44,138 bases of DNA from an uncultured Clostridia bacterium (GCA_944381275.1 CALWKO010000009.1:1-44138); one strand, 5' to 3'. Positions 1 through 8,278 are shown, counted from the first letter of the stretch. Program-made: numbers and translations. The notes: generated from the letters alone by a model not told the origin.

Positions 1-570
1 AAACAGATGACATATCCCGGAGAAAGGATACAAATAGACGTTAAATTTGTACCGCAAGACTGCACACGGGCAATGGGAGAAGGAACGAAGCTATACCAAT
101 TTACCGCGATAGATGAATACAGCCGGCAAAGATATTTAGAGGGGTTCAGTGACAACAGCAGTTACTCTGCGGCAACCTTTATGGAGCATGTGATAAAGTA
201 CTTCAAATTTAAAATAAAGTGCGTGCAAACGGATAACGGGCAGGAGTTTACCAAAACCTTTAGTTCTAAGTATAACAAGAATGGAGAATACAGCCCTACA
301 CTATTCCAAAAAGTATTGATTGAACACGGAATAGAGCACAAACTAATAAGGCCGTTTACACCTCGGCATAATGGCAAAGTGGAACGCAGCCACCGCAAAG
401 ACGGAGAGCGATTCTACGCAAAAAGAACCTTTTACAGTTTGGAGGACTACAACAAACAATTAAAAAGATACCTAAACGAGTATAACAACTTCCCCATGGA
501 ACCGCTAGGTTGGCTCTCGCCCAATGAATACCTCGCAAATTTTTATGCTAATGGTGTAACAAATGATTGA
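1..570 (+). CDS. IS481-family DDE transposase, C-terminal part (truncated by window edge)
   Basis: This is the C-terminal 189 or so codons of an integrase-core transposase that moves the insertion sequence by DDE chemistry. The reading frame is open at the left edge, so the first visible ATG (position 7) is internal. Counting from that ATG, the catalytic residues are Asp11 (in QIDVKF), Asp76 (in QTDNGQEF) and Glu126 (in HNGKVERSH), the usual rve-fold pattern in which the Glu is followed by R and sits in NGKVER. The N-terminal helix-turn-helix region is not visible. The C-terminus (LGWLSPNEYLANF) matches the normal end of this family, so the 3' end appears intact. Whether the whole gene is functional cannot be judged. 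Confidence 0.85.
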   Translation, partial: KQMTYPGERIQIDVKFVPQDCTRAMGEGTKLYQFTAIDEYSRQRYLEGFSDNSSYSAATFMEHVIKYFKFKIKCVQTDNGQEFTKTFSSKYNKNGEYSPTLFQKVLIEHGIEHKLIRPFTPRHNGKVERSHRKDGERFYAKRTFYSLEDYNKQLKRYLNEYNNFPMEPLGWLSPNEYLANFYANGVTND

Positions 571-580
571 CAAACCTACA
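1..580 (+). mobile_element. 3' end of an IS481-like insertion sequence
   Basis: The window opens inside a transposase gene that ends at 570. About ten bases later, near 580, lies a plausible IS end: read on the minus strand it begins TGTAGGTTTGTCAATCA, starting with TGT as is common for IS481/IS3-type inverted repeats. The other end is outside the window, so the boundary and any target duplication cannot be confirmed. The element stops about 14 bp from the stop codon of the convergent glycosidase gene and may have displaced its terminator. Confidence 0.6.
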
Positions 581-594
581 CGTAAGGGAATAAG

Positions 595-2778
595 TTACTT
601 TTCTATGGCGTTGAGGCGGGCGTTCAGCTTTTCCACCATCTCTTCCGGGACGGAGTCCCCCAGCATGGAGAGGATGCGCCTTATCCTCATCCCGCTCGCC
701 ATGCGCATCATGGCGGGGCTTATGTTGGGCATGGTCTTGCCGCGCGCGGCGAGGTAGGTCTTTGCCTCGTCGAGCACTTCCTTAACGAGTTTTTCCCCTT
801 CCTTGTTTGCCATGACCTCGCTTAGTTTGTCGTATATGGAAAACCTGCCCGTGGGAGCGGGATACCCGGAATATTTCAACTCCTCTTCTCCTTTGTTCTT
901 TTTTACCTTTACGCGGAAGATCTTGACTTCGTCCCTGCAGCCTTCCGCAACGGCAGCCACCCTAAGAATGCGTTTTAACGGCACGCTGAAGGTGAACACC
1001 TTGCCGCCCTCCGCTTCCGACACCTTGGTTTTACCCACATAAAGGGTGACTTTGGGCAAGTTGGAGTATACCTTTATAACGCACTCATCGCCCGCGCGCA
1101 CCTGCCTTTCTCCGCCCGCGATGTGAATGAAGGGGACGTTCGACCAATAAGCCTTGTAAAGGTAGAAGGGGTCCTTCTTCACCTTTCTGTCATAGGACAC
1201 GAGCCCCTTGTTGTTCATGCCCTTCACGCCGCCTTCGTCGCGCAGAGAGGATGCGAAATCGAACATATTCCATATATGCGTCGCCCACAGCCACGGACGC
1301 TCGGCGATGATCTTCGCCATCTTCTCGTGGTAGTCCGCCTGATATTCGAGCGAATAATCGCCGCGGCGGGGGAAGAGCGCGTGCCTGCCCGCGATCCCCT
1401 CGCACCCGTATTCGGAAAGTCCCAGCGCGCGGCGGGGGAAATGCTCCCTAAAATCGTCCAGCCAAGTTGCGTTATCCTTCGTGCTCCCCACATACCAGCC
1501 GAAATAGTGGTTGTACGAAACCACGTCCGCCGCCTTAGAAACGGCGCTTTCCGCGTCCTCCGCCATATAGCACGCCTGCACGGTGAAGCGGGTGGGATCC
1601 AGCTTGTGGCAGAGCGCGTTCAGCTTTTTGAGCAGGGGGAGCGGATCCCCCTCTTCCATGGTGACTTCGTTGCCTATGCCCCAGCACACAACGCTTGGGT
1701 GGTGGTAGTTTTGCACGATGAGCTCCTTCATCTGCTGCAGGGCGTTTTCGTCCCCGCCGGCATAGCCGCTGATAAAGGGGATCTCCGTCCACACGCACAG
1801 CCCCTCGGCGTCCGCAAAGTCGTATACTTCCTGCCCGTGCTGATAGTGCGCAAGGCGGAGGGTGTTTGCCCCCAGCTCCTTTATAAGGGCGAAGTCTTGC
1901 TCCTTTTGCTCCGCACCGACCGCCCAGCCGACCCCTTCCCTGTCCTGATGCATGGCTACGCCGCGCAGAGGGAGAAGTTCGCCGTTCAGCTTAAAGCCGT
2001 CCGCATCGGCAGCCGCCCTACGAATGCCGAATTTAATAATCCTCTCGTCCCACTTGCGTATTCCGTCCGTTATGGAAAGGCGCGCTTCGTACATGATGGG
2101 CGAGCTCTTCCCCTGCCAAAGGCGGGAATTTTCCAGGCGGAATACGGCGCGGGGGTTTTGCGTGGGCGCGCTGCTCTCCGCCACCTTTTCACCCAGGCAG
2201 GTTATGGATATATCCACCTTCAAGTCCTTGCGGGGGTTGGTGATATATGCCGTGACGTCCACTTCCGCAATGCCGTCTTTCAAAACGGGGGTCACCTTTA
2301 CGCCCTGCGAACCAAAGTAGTCCAAATCAAAGCGCGTCTGCGAGGCGGTGATGAGGCACACGCCGCGGTAGAGCCCGCCGAAGAATGTGAAGTCCGCCTT
2401 GTGCGGATAGATCCCCTCTTTGTCGCGGCTGTCCACGCGCACTTCTATCTCGTTTTCCCCGCTTTTGAGCAGTTTGGTCACGTCGAAGCGGAAGAGGGAA
2501 AAGCCGCCCTCGTGCCTGCCGGCGAGCGCCTTATTCACATACACTTCCGCGCAGGAAAACGCCGCGCCGAATTCCAAGTAATACGCCGCGCCTATGCACT
2601 TATAGATGGTGAGCGTCTTTGTGTAAACGCCCACGGCGCGCCTGTAATCCGCGCTTGTGCCGTCCTTGTCGTTCCAGGTGTGAGGAAGAGTCACCGTCTG
2701 CATATGCGAAACGAGCGCCGAACCCAAGTCGCCCTCGAGATGAAACTTCCAGCCCGCATTCAAATTTTCCCTTTTCAT
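595..2778 (-). CDS. glycoside hydrolase family 2 (beta-galactosidase/beta-glucuronidase-like)
   Basis: A 727-residue GH2 enzyme, cytoplasmic because no signal peptide is seen. It should hydrolyse a terminal beta-galactoside, beta-glucuronide or similar with retention; substrate cannot be fixed from sequence. Residues about 1-160 are the sugar-binding jelly roll (typical KRENLNAGWKFHL start and WNDKDGTSADYRR), followed by an immunoglobulin-like domain and a TIM barrel. The acid/base is Glu371 in GIGNEVTM and the nucleophile Glu456 in GLSEYGCEG; the barrel motif RGVAMHQDREG is present. After the barrel come a beta domain and an unusual helical, charged tail of about 90 residues. The ATG at 2778 is chosen over the in-frame ATG at 2796 because homology begins there and because the promoter ends six bases before it, implying a leaderless message. 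Monocistronic, divergent from the phosphoesterase gene. Confidence 0.9.
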   Translation of the reverse strand: MKRENLNAGWKFHLEGDLGSALVSHMQTVTLPHTWNDKDGTSADYRRAVGVYTKTLTIYKCIGAAYYLEFGAAFSCAEVYVNKALAGRHEGGFSLFRFDVTKLLKSGENEIEVRVDSRDKEGIYPHKADFTFFGGLYRGVCLITASQTRFDLDYFGSQGVKVTPVLKDGIAEVDVTAYITNPRKDLKVDISITCLGEKVAESSAPTQNPRAVFRLENSRLWQGKSSPIMYEARLSITDGIRKWDERIIKFGIRRAAADADGFKLNGELLPLRGVAMHQDREGVGWAVGAEQKEQDFALIKELGANTLRLAHYQHGQEVYDFADAEGLCVWTEIPFISGYAGGDENALQQMKELIVQNYHHPSVVCWGIGNEVTMEEGDPLPLLKKLNALCHKLDPTRFTVQACYMAEDAESAVSKAADVVSYNHYFGWYVGSTKDNATWLDDFREHFPRRALGLSEYGCEGIAGRHALFPRRGDYSLEYQADYHEKMAKIIAERPWLWATHIWNMFDFASSLRDEGGVKGMNNKGLVSYDRKVKKDPFYLYKAYWSNVPFIHIAGGERQVRAGDECVIKVYSNLPKVTLYVGKTKVSEAEGGKVFTFSVPLKRILRVAAVAEGCRDEVKIFRVKVKKNKGEEELKYSGYPAPTGRFSIYDKLSEVMANKEGEKLVKEVLDEAKTYLAARGKTMPNISPAMMRMASGMRIRRILSMLGDSVPEEMVEKLNARLNAIEK

Positions 2779-2784
2779 GATTAC

Positions 2785-2813
2785 AGTATAGCACAAAAAT
2801 TCCGCCTCGGCAA
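2785..2813 (-). promoter_or_regulatory. sigma-A promoter of the GH2 gene, predicted leaderless
   Basis: On the minus strand TTGCCG, 17 bp and TATACT (2790-2785) form a good housekeeping promoter. Only six bases (GTAATC) separate the -10 box from the ATG at 2778, so the normal start site, about seven bases downstream of the -10, falls on the A of the start codon. No Shine-Dalgarno sequence could fit. Confidence 0.7.
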
Positions 2814-2835
2814 TATCGTTTTTCTTGTATATTTT

Positions 2836-2978
2836 GCGGTTGCGTTTTTGCCGCGGAATGTGATAACATAATAAAGGTGCGCGGGAAATACGGGAAAAGG
2901 AAGCACCTTAAGGCAGTGCCGCCGCAGGGCGGACGGCTTTCGCGCGGCGAAAGAACTTTATCTACCATTGTTACCCGT
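2836..2978 (+). promoter_or_regulatory. promoter candidate and structured leader of the phosphoesterase gene
   Basis: A weak promoter, TTGCGT-18 bp-TAACAT, ends near 2867. The roughly 105-base leader that follows can fold: AAGGTGC near 2873 pairs with GCACCTT near 2904, and GCCGCCGC/GCGGACGGC forms a second hairpin near 2919-2938. No Shine-Dalgarno sequence is visible before the ATG at 2979. It matches no riboswitch class I recognise. Confidence 0.35.
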
Positions 2979-4244
2979 ATGGAATTTGAATTCGAAAAAA
3001 AAGTTTTAGCCGACATAACGCCCTCCTTCAAGGTGGGAGTGATAACCGATTCTCAGCTTTCGCCCTTCTTTTGGAAGAAGATGAACACCTTCGAGCGCAA
3101 TCTGCGCCGCGCCTGCATGAGGATGGCTGCGCTTAAGCCGGACATACTCATCTTTGCCGGCGACATATGCAACATAGCTTCAAATTGCGCCTACGGGCGG
3201 TTTATGCGCGCGCTCGGCGACGCCTTTAAGGAGAGCAAGCCGCACTTTGCGGTAATCATGGGCAATCACGATTACTTTCCCCGCCCGGAGATAGCCGCCC
3301 TGCGCAGGAGAAAATTTATAAAAAACACGGCGTTTCCGCCCTTTTGGCATTATGTGGCGGGAGGATACCACTTTGTGGGCGTATCCCCCGACTGCGGAAG
3401 CCTGCGCCGCGGCTATGACGGAGTGGCTCCCGCGCTCCGCCATGAGCTGGACAAAGCGGTGGCGGCGAGCGGCAAGCGCCCCGTCACCCTCATCACTCAC
3501 AACGCGGCGAAAAACACGGTGTACGGCTCGGATAAATGGGGGGACGAGAGCTTGGACTTTTTGAAAAATTACCCCACCGTCGTGCACATTTCCGGGCATC
3601 TGCACTATTCCATGCTGGACGAGCGGAGCATTCATATAGGCGACTTTATCTCCTTGGGCGCGCAGTCCACGGCGTATGTGGAGATGGACGGCGGCATGGC
3701 GAACGGCTCCGTGCCTCCGCTGGCGCACGACGCGGCGATGGGCTATCTGCTCGAATACTCCCTCTCCGGCATAGCGGTGAAGAGGATGAATATGGTCACG
3801 GGCGACGAAGAAAAACCCGCCTTCCGCCTGAACATCCCCGCGCAGCTGGACGAGGACGTCCTGCGCTCCCTTCAAGCCGCCCGCCCCGCGCCCGGCACGC
3901 CGGAGATGATAGCGGAAGCGGGACTTTGCGAAGTGGAAGGCGGCAGAACATGGCTCGTCTTTGACAGGGGCAAGGACGGCGACTTCGTGCACTCCTTCAA
4001 GGTGGTGTATAACACGGGGCAGGTGCAATATTACTACTCCGACTTCTACCGCGGGCTCACCCGCATATCCCCCACCATGCGGCTGGAAGTTTACCGCATG
4101 CCCAAGGGGGTGTACTCCGCCGACGTCTACGCGATAAATTCGGCGGGAGCGGTGAGCAAGACCGCCGTGCACATCGACGACATCAAAGTTTTAAAAAGGC
4201 GCAGATATCCGCTGATGTTTGCGCCCGACGCGAGGTATTTATGA
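2979..4244 (+). CDS. calcineurin-like metallophosphoesterase with C-terminal beta domain
   Basis: A 421-residue protein of the calcineurin-like phosphoesterase superfamily, which hydrolyses phosphomono- or diesters with a two-metal centre. Visible metal motifs in order are GVITDSQ (Asp24; the usual DxH is DxQ here), FAGDICN (Asp62), MGNHD (Asn96-His97), a lone His in THNAAKN, and GHLHYS. The last 80 or so residues (from VHSFKVVYN to AVHIDD) look like a fibronectin/immunoglobulin-like beta domain. No signal peptide, so probably cytoplasmic. I chose the ATG at 2979 because the upstream frame from 2877 (GTG) has no family resemblance, although 2979 lacks an obvious ribosome binding site. The stop overlaps the next start as ATGA, so the HAD gene is translationally coupled. 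The substrate is unknown. Confidence 0.8.
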   Translation: MEFEFEKKVLADITPSFKVGVITDSQLSPFFWKKMNTFERNLRRACMRMAALKPDILIFAGDICNIASNCAYGRFMRALGDAFKESKPHFAVIMGNHDYFPRPEIAALRRRKFIKNTAFPPFWHYVAGGYHFVGVSPDCGSLRRGYDGVAPALRHELDKAVAASGKRPVTLITHNAAKNTVYGSDKWGDESLDFLKNYPTVVHISGHLHYSMLDERSIHIGDFISLGAQSTAYVEMDGGMANGSVPPLAHDAAMGYLLEYSLSGIAVKRMNMVTGDEEKPAFRLNIPAQLDEDVLRSLQAARPAPGTPEMIAEAGLCEVEGGRTWLVFDRGKDGDFVHSFKVVYNTGQVQYYYSDFYRGLTRISPTMRLEVYRMPKGVYSADVYAINSAGAVSKTAVHIDDIKVLKRRRYPLMFAPDARYL

Positions 4245-4891
4245 ACATATACTCCTACGAAGGATATATCTTCGACTTAGACGGCACACTGCTTGATTCC
4301 ATGGAGGTGTGGCAGAAGATATACGCCCGCCCCTTTCAGGACGTGGGCATGAGCATGCCCAAAAATCTGCTGGAACAGATAAACCACCTTTCCCTGCTCG
4401 ATTCCGCCCGCTTTACGGTGGAGAAGACGGGCATCCCTTACACTCCGCAAGAGCTGGCGGAAAAGTGGGTGAAGACGGCGCGCTGGGTGTACGCCCACGA
4501 CATAGAGCTGAAGGCGGGCGCCTATGGCCTGCTCTCCCGCCTGCACGATATGGGCAAGCGGCTGGGGATTGCCACCGCCACCCCCCGCGGCATATTCGAA
4601 CCCTGCCTGGAAAGGCACGGCATAGCAGACTTTTTCATGTCCGCCACGAGCGTGGACGAGGTGCCGCGCGGCAAGGGCTTCCCCGATATATACCGCGAAG
4701 AAGCGCGCAGGCTGGGGCTTTCCGCCGGCGAATGCGTGGTATTTGAAGACAGTCACATGGGCGTGCACGGCGCCAAGGACGGCGGCTTTGCCGTTGTAGG
4801 CGTTTACGACAAGCAGTCCGCCAAATTCGCCAAGCAGATGCAAAAGGATTGCGATATGTATGTGTATTCGCTGGAGGAAATAGGAAAATGA
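4241..4891 (+). CDS. HAD-superfamily hydrolase, beta-phosphoglucomutase-like subfamily
   Basis: A 216-residue HAD subclass IA phosphatase/mutase, probably acting on a small phosphorylated sugar or similar metabolite. Motif I is FDLDGTLLDS (nucleophile and acid/base Asp). Motif II is the Thr of IATATPRG, motif III is the Lys in PRGKGFPD, and motif IV is FEDSHMG. The helical cap between motifs I and II is of normal size. It overlaps the preceding phosphoesterase gene by four bases, so the two probably act in one pathway of phosphorylated compounds. The stop codon TGA at 4889-4891 is formed by the first bases of the hairpin-array element that begins at 4888, so the original C-terminus may have been a little longer. 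Confidence 0.85.
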   Translation: MNIYSYEGYIFDLDGTLLDSMEVWQKIYARPFQDVGMSMPKNLLEQINHLSLLDSARFTVEKTGIPYTPQELAEKWVKTARWVYAHDIELKAGAYGLLSRLHDMGKRLGIATATPRGIFEPCLERHGIADFFMSATSVDEVPRGKGFPDIYREEARRLGLSAGECVVFEDSHMGVHGAKDGGFAVVGVYDKQSAKFAKQMQKDCDMYVYSLEEIGK

Positions 4892-5171
4892 TTTTTGAGG
4901 GACGCAAATTGACTATTTGCGGAGCGATAGCGTCCCTCAAAAATCGTGATATTTTTTACCTTCATATACTAAAAATAAATACGCCGCTTTTACAAGAAGG
5001 TAAAAAGTGATATTTTTTGGCAGATACACTATTATGCCATGAACAACTATTCGTGTGCCAAAAAGTGAAATGCGCCCTCAAACCGCCAAGGCGACGAGAG
5101 GGCGCGTGATATTTTTGCGCGTACAGTTTCAAGCAACGCCGCGCAAAAGTTGCGGTGCCGCAGGCGCATTG
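4888..5171 (+). repeat. hairpin array A-left (five modules, spacer GTGATATT)
   Basis: Starts with ATGATTTTT and reads inward. Module 1 has perfect 16-bp arms (4890-4905/4930-4945) with an inner GCAAAT/ATTTGC hairpin. Module 2 has arms TTTTTACCTTC 4953-4963/4996-5006 and an AT-rich loop. Module 3 has arms TTTTTGGCA 5014-5022/5056-5064. Module 4 has arms GCGCCCTC 5072-5079/5098-5105 with the conserved loop AAACCGC..GCGACGA. Module 5 has arms TTTTGCGCG 5113-5121/5140-5148. The array ends in the head GGTGCCGCAGGCGCAT (5154-5169). Modules are joined by GTGATATT, or GTGAAAT before module 4. No coding capacity is convincing. Confidence 0.85.
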
Positions 5172-5437
5172 AAAAATTTATATTTGATAAATACGCCGCT
5201 TTATAAATGTCAAAAGTGGAGATTTGCTCGTCAAATCTCCACGCGCCCTCTCGTCGCTCTGTGGTTTGAGGGGCATTGTTGTGCTTGCCTTGTTTTTCAG
5301 GTATCAATAGTTTATAAGCGGATAAGTAATAAATGCTTTTCAGGTATTGTAGCGTTATCTGCTGCCGCACAAAGAAATTTGACAGGCAAATTTCCACTTT
5401 TGGCACTTATAAAGCGGTGTATTTATTGAAGAAAAAA
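5172..5437. repeat. central segment of element A with inner inverted repeats
   Basis: Non-coding core between the two arrays. About 38 bp near 5188-5225 recurs inverted near 5388-5425 (both contain CCGCTTTATAA). Inside are a perfect 11-bp hairpin GTGGAGATTTG/CAAATCTCCAC, a copy of the module 4 sequence in reverse orientation (near 5244-5275), and two copies of the motif TTTTTCAGGTAT or CTTTTCAGGTAT. The same core sequence, including GCGGATAAGTAATAAATG, appears at the right end of the window in element D. Confidence 0.7.
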
Positions 5438-5763
5438 GTGTAAATGCGCCTGCGGCACCGCAACTTTTGGAGAGCGTTTACCGCTCGCGGTAAACAGTAT
5501 CTCCAAAAATATCACGCGCCCTCTCGTCGCTCCGCGGTTTGAGGGCGCATTTCACTTTTGGCGTAAGGATAGCTTCTGCGAAGAGAAAAAGCCTTAATGC
5601 TCATTACTTCACATCAAGGCTTATTATTTCGCTAGCCAAAAATATCACTTTTTTGGGGTAGATATAGCTTGCTTATTTTTTATTCTTTATCCCCAAAAAA
5701 ATATCACGATTTTTTCAAGTCGCTATCGCTCGTCATAAAATTATGCCGACTTGAAAAAATCAT
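5438..5763 (-). repeat. hairpin array A-right (inverted partner of A-left, spacer GTGATATT)
   Basis: Read on the minus strand from 5763. Module 1 is GATTTTTTCAAGTCG with perfect 15-bp arms (5708-5722/5747-5761). Module 2 has arms TTTTTTGGGG (5649-5658/5691-5700). Module 3 has arms TTTTGGC with an inner AAGCCTT/AAGGCTT stem (about 5555-5640). Module 4 has arms GCGCCCTC (5516-5523/5541-5548). Module 5 has arms TTTTGGAGA (5465-5473/5500-5508) and an inner GTTTACC/GGTAAAC stem. The head reads GGTGCCGCAGGCGCAT followed by TTACAC. Spacers are GTGATATT and GTGAAAT, as in A-left. The outer end supplies the TGA stop of iolG. Confidence 0.85.
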
Positions 5764-6758
5764 ATTAACCTTACCTCCCTCCCTTCTTTCAGCGCTTTTT
5801 TCGCCGCAATGCCTATCTTTACCGCCTGCAAGCCGTCTTCTATGCCCACGGGGACGGGCTTGTCGTTTTGCACGCAGTCGATAAAGGCGGTGATCTCGTT
5901 CACATAAGCCTGCATATAGCGTTCCAGGAAGAAGTAGAGGGGTTTTTCTCCCGTGACCCCGTCCTTGTTGGAGAGGACGGCGGAGGATAAAGTGTCGTTG
6001 CCCACAGCCACTTGACCGAGCTCGCCGAACGCCTCCGCGCGCTGGTCGTAGCCGTAGGCGGCGCGGCGGCAGTTATCTATCACCGCGATGGCGCCGCTTG
6101 TGAGGCGCATGACGATGACGGCGGTGTCGATGTCGCCCGCCTTGCCAATCTCATCGTCCACCATAACGCCGCCCATGGCGTACACGCTCTTCACCTCCTC
6201 GCCGGAGAGGAAGCGCACCATGTCGAAGTCGTGGATGGTCATATCCAGGAAGATGCCTCCGCTCACCTTGATGTAGTCCACCGAGGGGGCGGCGGGGTCG
6301 CGCGAGCAGATTTTGAGCACGTTGAGCGCGCCTATCTTGCCGCCCGCCACGGCGGCGCGCACGGCGGCGAAGTTGTGGTCGAAGCGGCGGTTGAAGCCCA
6401 CCTGATATTTGAGGTTCTTCCCCTCAAGCGCCCTCTTCACCTTCAAGATGTTCTCCACGTCGTGATCGACGGGTTTTTCGCAAAAGACGTGCTTGCCCGC
6501 CTCTATCGCCTCTATCGAGATGGGAGCGTGGGTATCGGTGGAAGAACAGATGAGCACCGCCTCTATCTCCTTATCCGCGAGTATTTCGCGGTAGTCTTTC
6601 GTTATCTTCTTCACGCCGAAACTCTTGATATATTCGGCGGTTTCCTCGCTCATGAAAGGGTCCGCCATGGCGGCGACTTCCGCGCCCTTGACGTAGCGGG
6701 ATATGGATTGCAAATGCACCTTGCCTATGCGCCCGGCGCCGATTATTCCTACTTTCAT
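5760..6758 (-). CDS. iolG: inositol 2-dehydrogenase (Gfo/Idh/MocA family)
   Basis: A 332-residue NAD-dependent dehydrogenase that should oxidise myo-inositol (or D-chiro-inositol) to scyllo-inosose, the first step of inositol breakdown. The Rossmann motif is MKVGIIGAGRIGKVH. The family signature EKPVDHD carries the catalytic-site Lys, and GGIFLDMTIHDFDMVRF carries the Asp and His of the sugar site. The ATG at 6758 is preceded by GGAGGAG; the longer frame to 6785 overlaps iolA and is not credible. Last gene of the iol operon, eight bases after iolA, whose stop overlaps this ribosome binding site. Gfo/Idh/MocA enzymes have varied substrates, but the context makes inositol the best call. Its TGA stop (5762-5760) is the edge of hairpin array A-right. 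Confidence 0.92.
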   Translation of the reverse strand: MKVGIIGAGRIGKVHLQSISRYVKGAEVAAMADPFMSEETAEYIKSFGVKKITKDYREILADKEIEAVLICSSTDTHAPISIEAIEAGKHVFCEKPVDHDVENILKVKRALEGKNLKYQVGFNRRFDHNFAAVRAAVAGGKIGALNVLKICSRDPAAPSVDYIKVSGGIFLDMTIHDFDMVRFLSGEEVKSVYAMGGVMVDDEIGKAGDIDTAVIVMRLTSGAIAVIDNCRRAAYGYDQRAEAFGELGQVAVGNDTLSSAVLSNKDGVTGEKPLYFFLERYMQAYVNEITAFIDCVQNDKPVPVGIEDGLQAVKIGIAAKKALKEGREVRLI

Positions 6759-6766
6759 AACTCCTC

Positions 6767-8278
6767 CTAGATGGTTCCGTCCCAAGTGGAAACCTTGGTG
6801 GATTTTGCCTCGTGCTCGTCAAACCAGTGGGTGGTGACGGTCTTGCTGTCGGTAAAGAATTTAAAGCTGTCCCTGCCCAGGCAGTGCAGATCGCCGAAGA
6901 AGGACTGCTTGTGCCCCGTGAAGGAGAATACGCCCACGGGCACGGGAATGCCCACGTTCACGCCCACCATTCCGCCGTGAGTGTAACGGGTGAATTCGCG
7001 GGCGTAGTAGCCGTTCTGCGTGTAGATGACCGAACCGTTTGCAAAGGGGTTGGCGTTCATCACGGCGAGCCCTTCTTCAAAGGTCTTTACGCGCTTTACG
7101 CACAGCACGGGTCCGAAGATCTCCCTCTGACCCACGCTCATTTCGGGCGTGACGTTATCCAGGATGGTGGGGCCGAGGTAAAAGCCGTTTTCGAAGCCCT
7201 TCACCTTTACGTCCCTGCCGTCCAGCACGAGGGTTGCGCCCTCCTTTATGCCCTTTTCTATCCACTCTTCCACGCTCTTTTTATGCTCGGCGCTGTAGAC
7301 GGGTCCCAGGGTGGTGGTCTTGTCGTAGGCGGGTCCCACCTTCACCTTTTCCTTGGCGAGGGCGACCAGCCTTTCCACCAGCTTGTCCGCTATGCTCTCC
7401 TGCGCCACCACCACGGGCAGAGCCATGCAGCGCTCGCCCGCGCAGCCGTATGCGGCGTTGATGATGCCGGCGGCGGTGCGCTCTAAGGCGGCGTCTTCCA
7501 GCACGAGCGCGTGGTTTTTCGCCTCGCACAGGCATTGCACGCGCTTGCCGTACTTGGCGGCGGTTTCGTAGATGTATCTGCCCACCGTGGTGGAACCTAC
7601 AAAGGATATGCCCACGACTTTGGGGTTGGAGATGAGCTCCTGCGTGTCGTTCCTGTCACAGCTGACGATGTTCAAAACGCCGTCCGGCAAGCCCGCCTCT
7701 TTATAAAGTTCGGCTATGCGCAGCGAGGTCATGGGCGTGGCTCCCGCCACTTTAAGCACTATCGCGTTGCCGCAGGCTATGCACACGGGCGCCATCCAGC
7801 CCATGGGGATCATGGCGGGGAAGTTGAAGGGGGCTATGCCTGCGAATACGCCCATCGGCTCGCGGTAAAGAACGGTGTCGTAACCCGAAGAAGCGTCCAT
7901 AAGGCTCTCCCCTTGCAGCAGAGAGGGCATGCTGCACGCAAGCTCGGTGCCCTCTTTTGCCTTTAAGATGTCGCCCTTGCTCTCCTCCCAATTCTTGCCG
8001 TGCTCGGTGGCGCAAAGCAGGGTGAGCTCGTCCATGTGCTCGATGAGCAGATCGCGCAGCTTATACAGCACCTGCACCCTTTTGAGCACGGGCACGCGGC
8101 TCCACTTTTCGTAGGCGGCGTGTGCGTTTTCTATCACCTGCGCCACTTCCGCGGAAGTACAGCGCGGCATGCGCGCTATCTGCTCGCCCGTGGATGGGTT
8201 GAATACGGGATAGTATTTATCCGTTTGCGATTGCACAAACGTGTTGTTTGTGAAATACTTCAATGTCTCTATTGCCAT
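6767..8278 (-). CDS. iolA: methylmalonate-semialdehyde dehydrogenase (CoA-acylating)
   Basis: A 503-residue aldehyde dehydrogenase of the MmsA/IolA type, which converts malonate semialdehyde (or methylmalonate semialdehyde) and CoA to acetyl-CoA (propionyl-CoA) with NAD. This is the last step of inositol catabolism. Family marks are MGVFAGIAPFNFPAMIPMGW, the NAD-site FVGSTTVGRYIYE, and the catalytic Cys in GCAGERCMALPVV. The general-base Glu of ordinary ALDHs is not evident, as expected for the CoA-dependent group. Length is normal. An AAGGAG lies before the ATG at 8278, 27 bases after the iolE stop. Confidence 0.95.
   Translation of the reverse strand: MAIETLKYFTNNTFVQSQTDKYYPVFNPSTGEQIARMPRCTSAEVAQVIENAHAAYEKWSRVPVLKRVQVLYKLRDLLIEHMDELTLLCATEHGKNWEESKGDILKAKEGTELACSMPSLLQGESLMDASSGYDTVLYREPMGVFAGIAPFNFPAMIPMGWMAPVCIACGNAIVLKVAGATPMTSLRIAELYKEAGLPDGVLNIVSCDRNDTQELISNPKVVGISFVGSTTVGRYIYETAAKYGKRVQCLCEAKNHALVLEDAALERTAAGIINAAYGCAGERCMALPVVVAQESIADKLVERLVALAKEKVKVGPAYDKTTTLGPVYSAEHKKSVEEWIEKGIKEGATLVLDGRDVKVKGFENGFYLGPTILDNVTPEMSVGQREIFGPVLCVKRVKTFEEGLAVMNANPFANGSVIYTQNGYYAREFTRYTHGGMVGVNVGIPVPVGVFSFTGHKQSFFGDLHCLGRDSFKFFTDSKTVTTHWFDEHEAKSTKVSTWDGTI

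Noticed and set aside
1123-2871. 582-residue plus-strand open frame
   Set aside because: It is antisense to the GH2 gene, which has clear domains and catalytic residues. The frame has no family resemblance and is a by-product of GC-rich codon use.
3180-4172. 330-residue minus-strand open frame opposite the phosphoesterase
   Set aside because: Composition is rich in His, Val and Arg and typical of an antisense shadow; the plus-strand gene has all metal motifs.
4888-5763. CRISPR array
   Set aside because: The repeated 8-base junctions and modules are not identical direct repeats with unique spacers; modules are conserved hairpins in fixed order and no cas genes are near.
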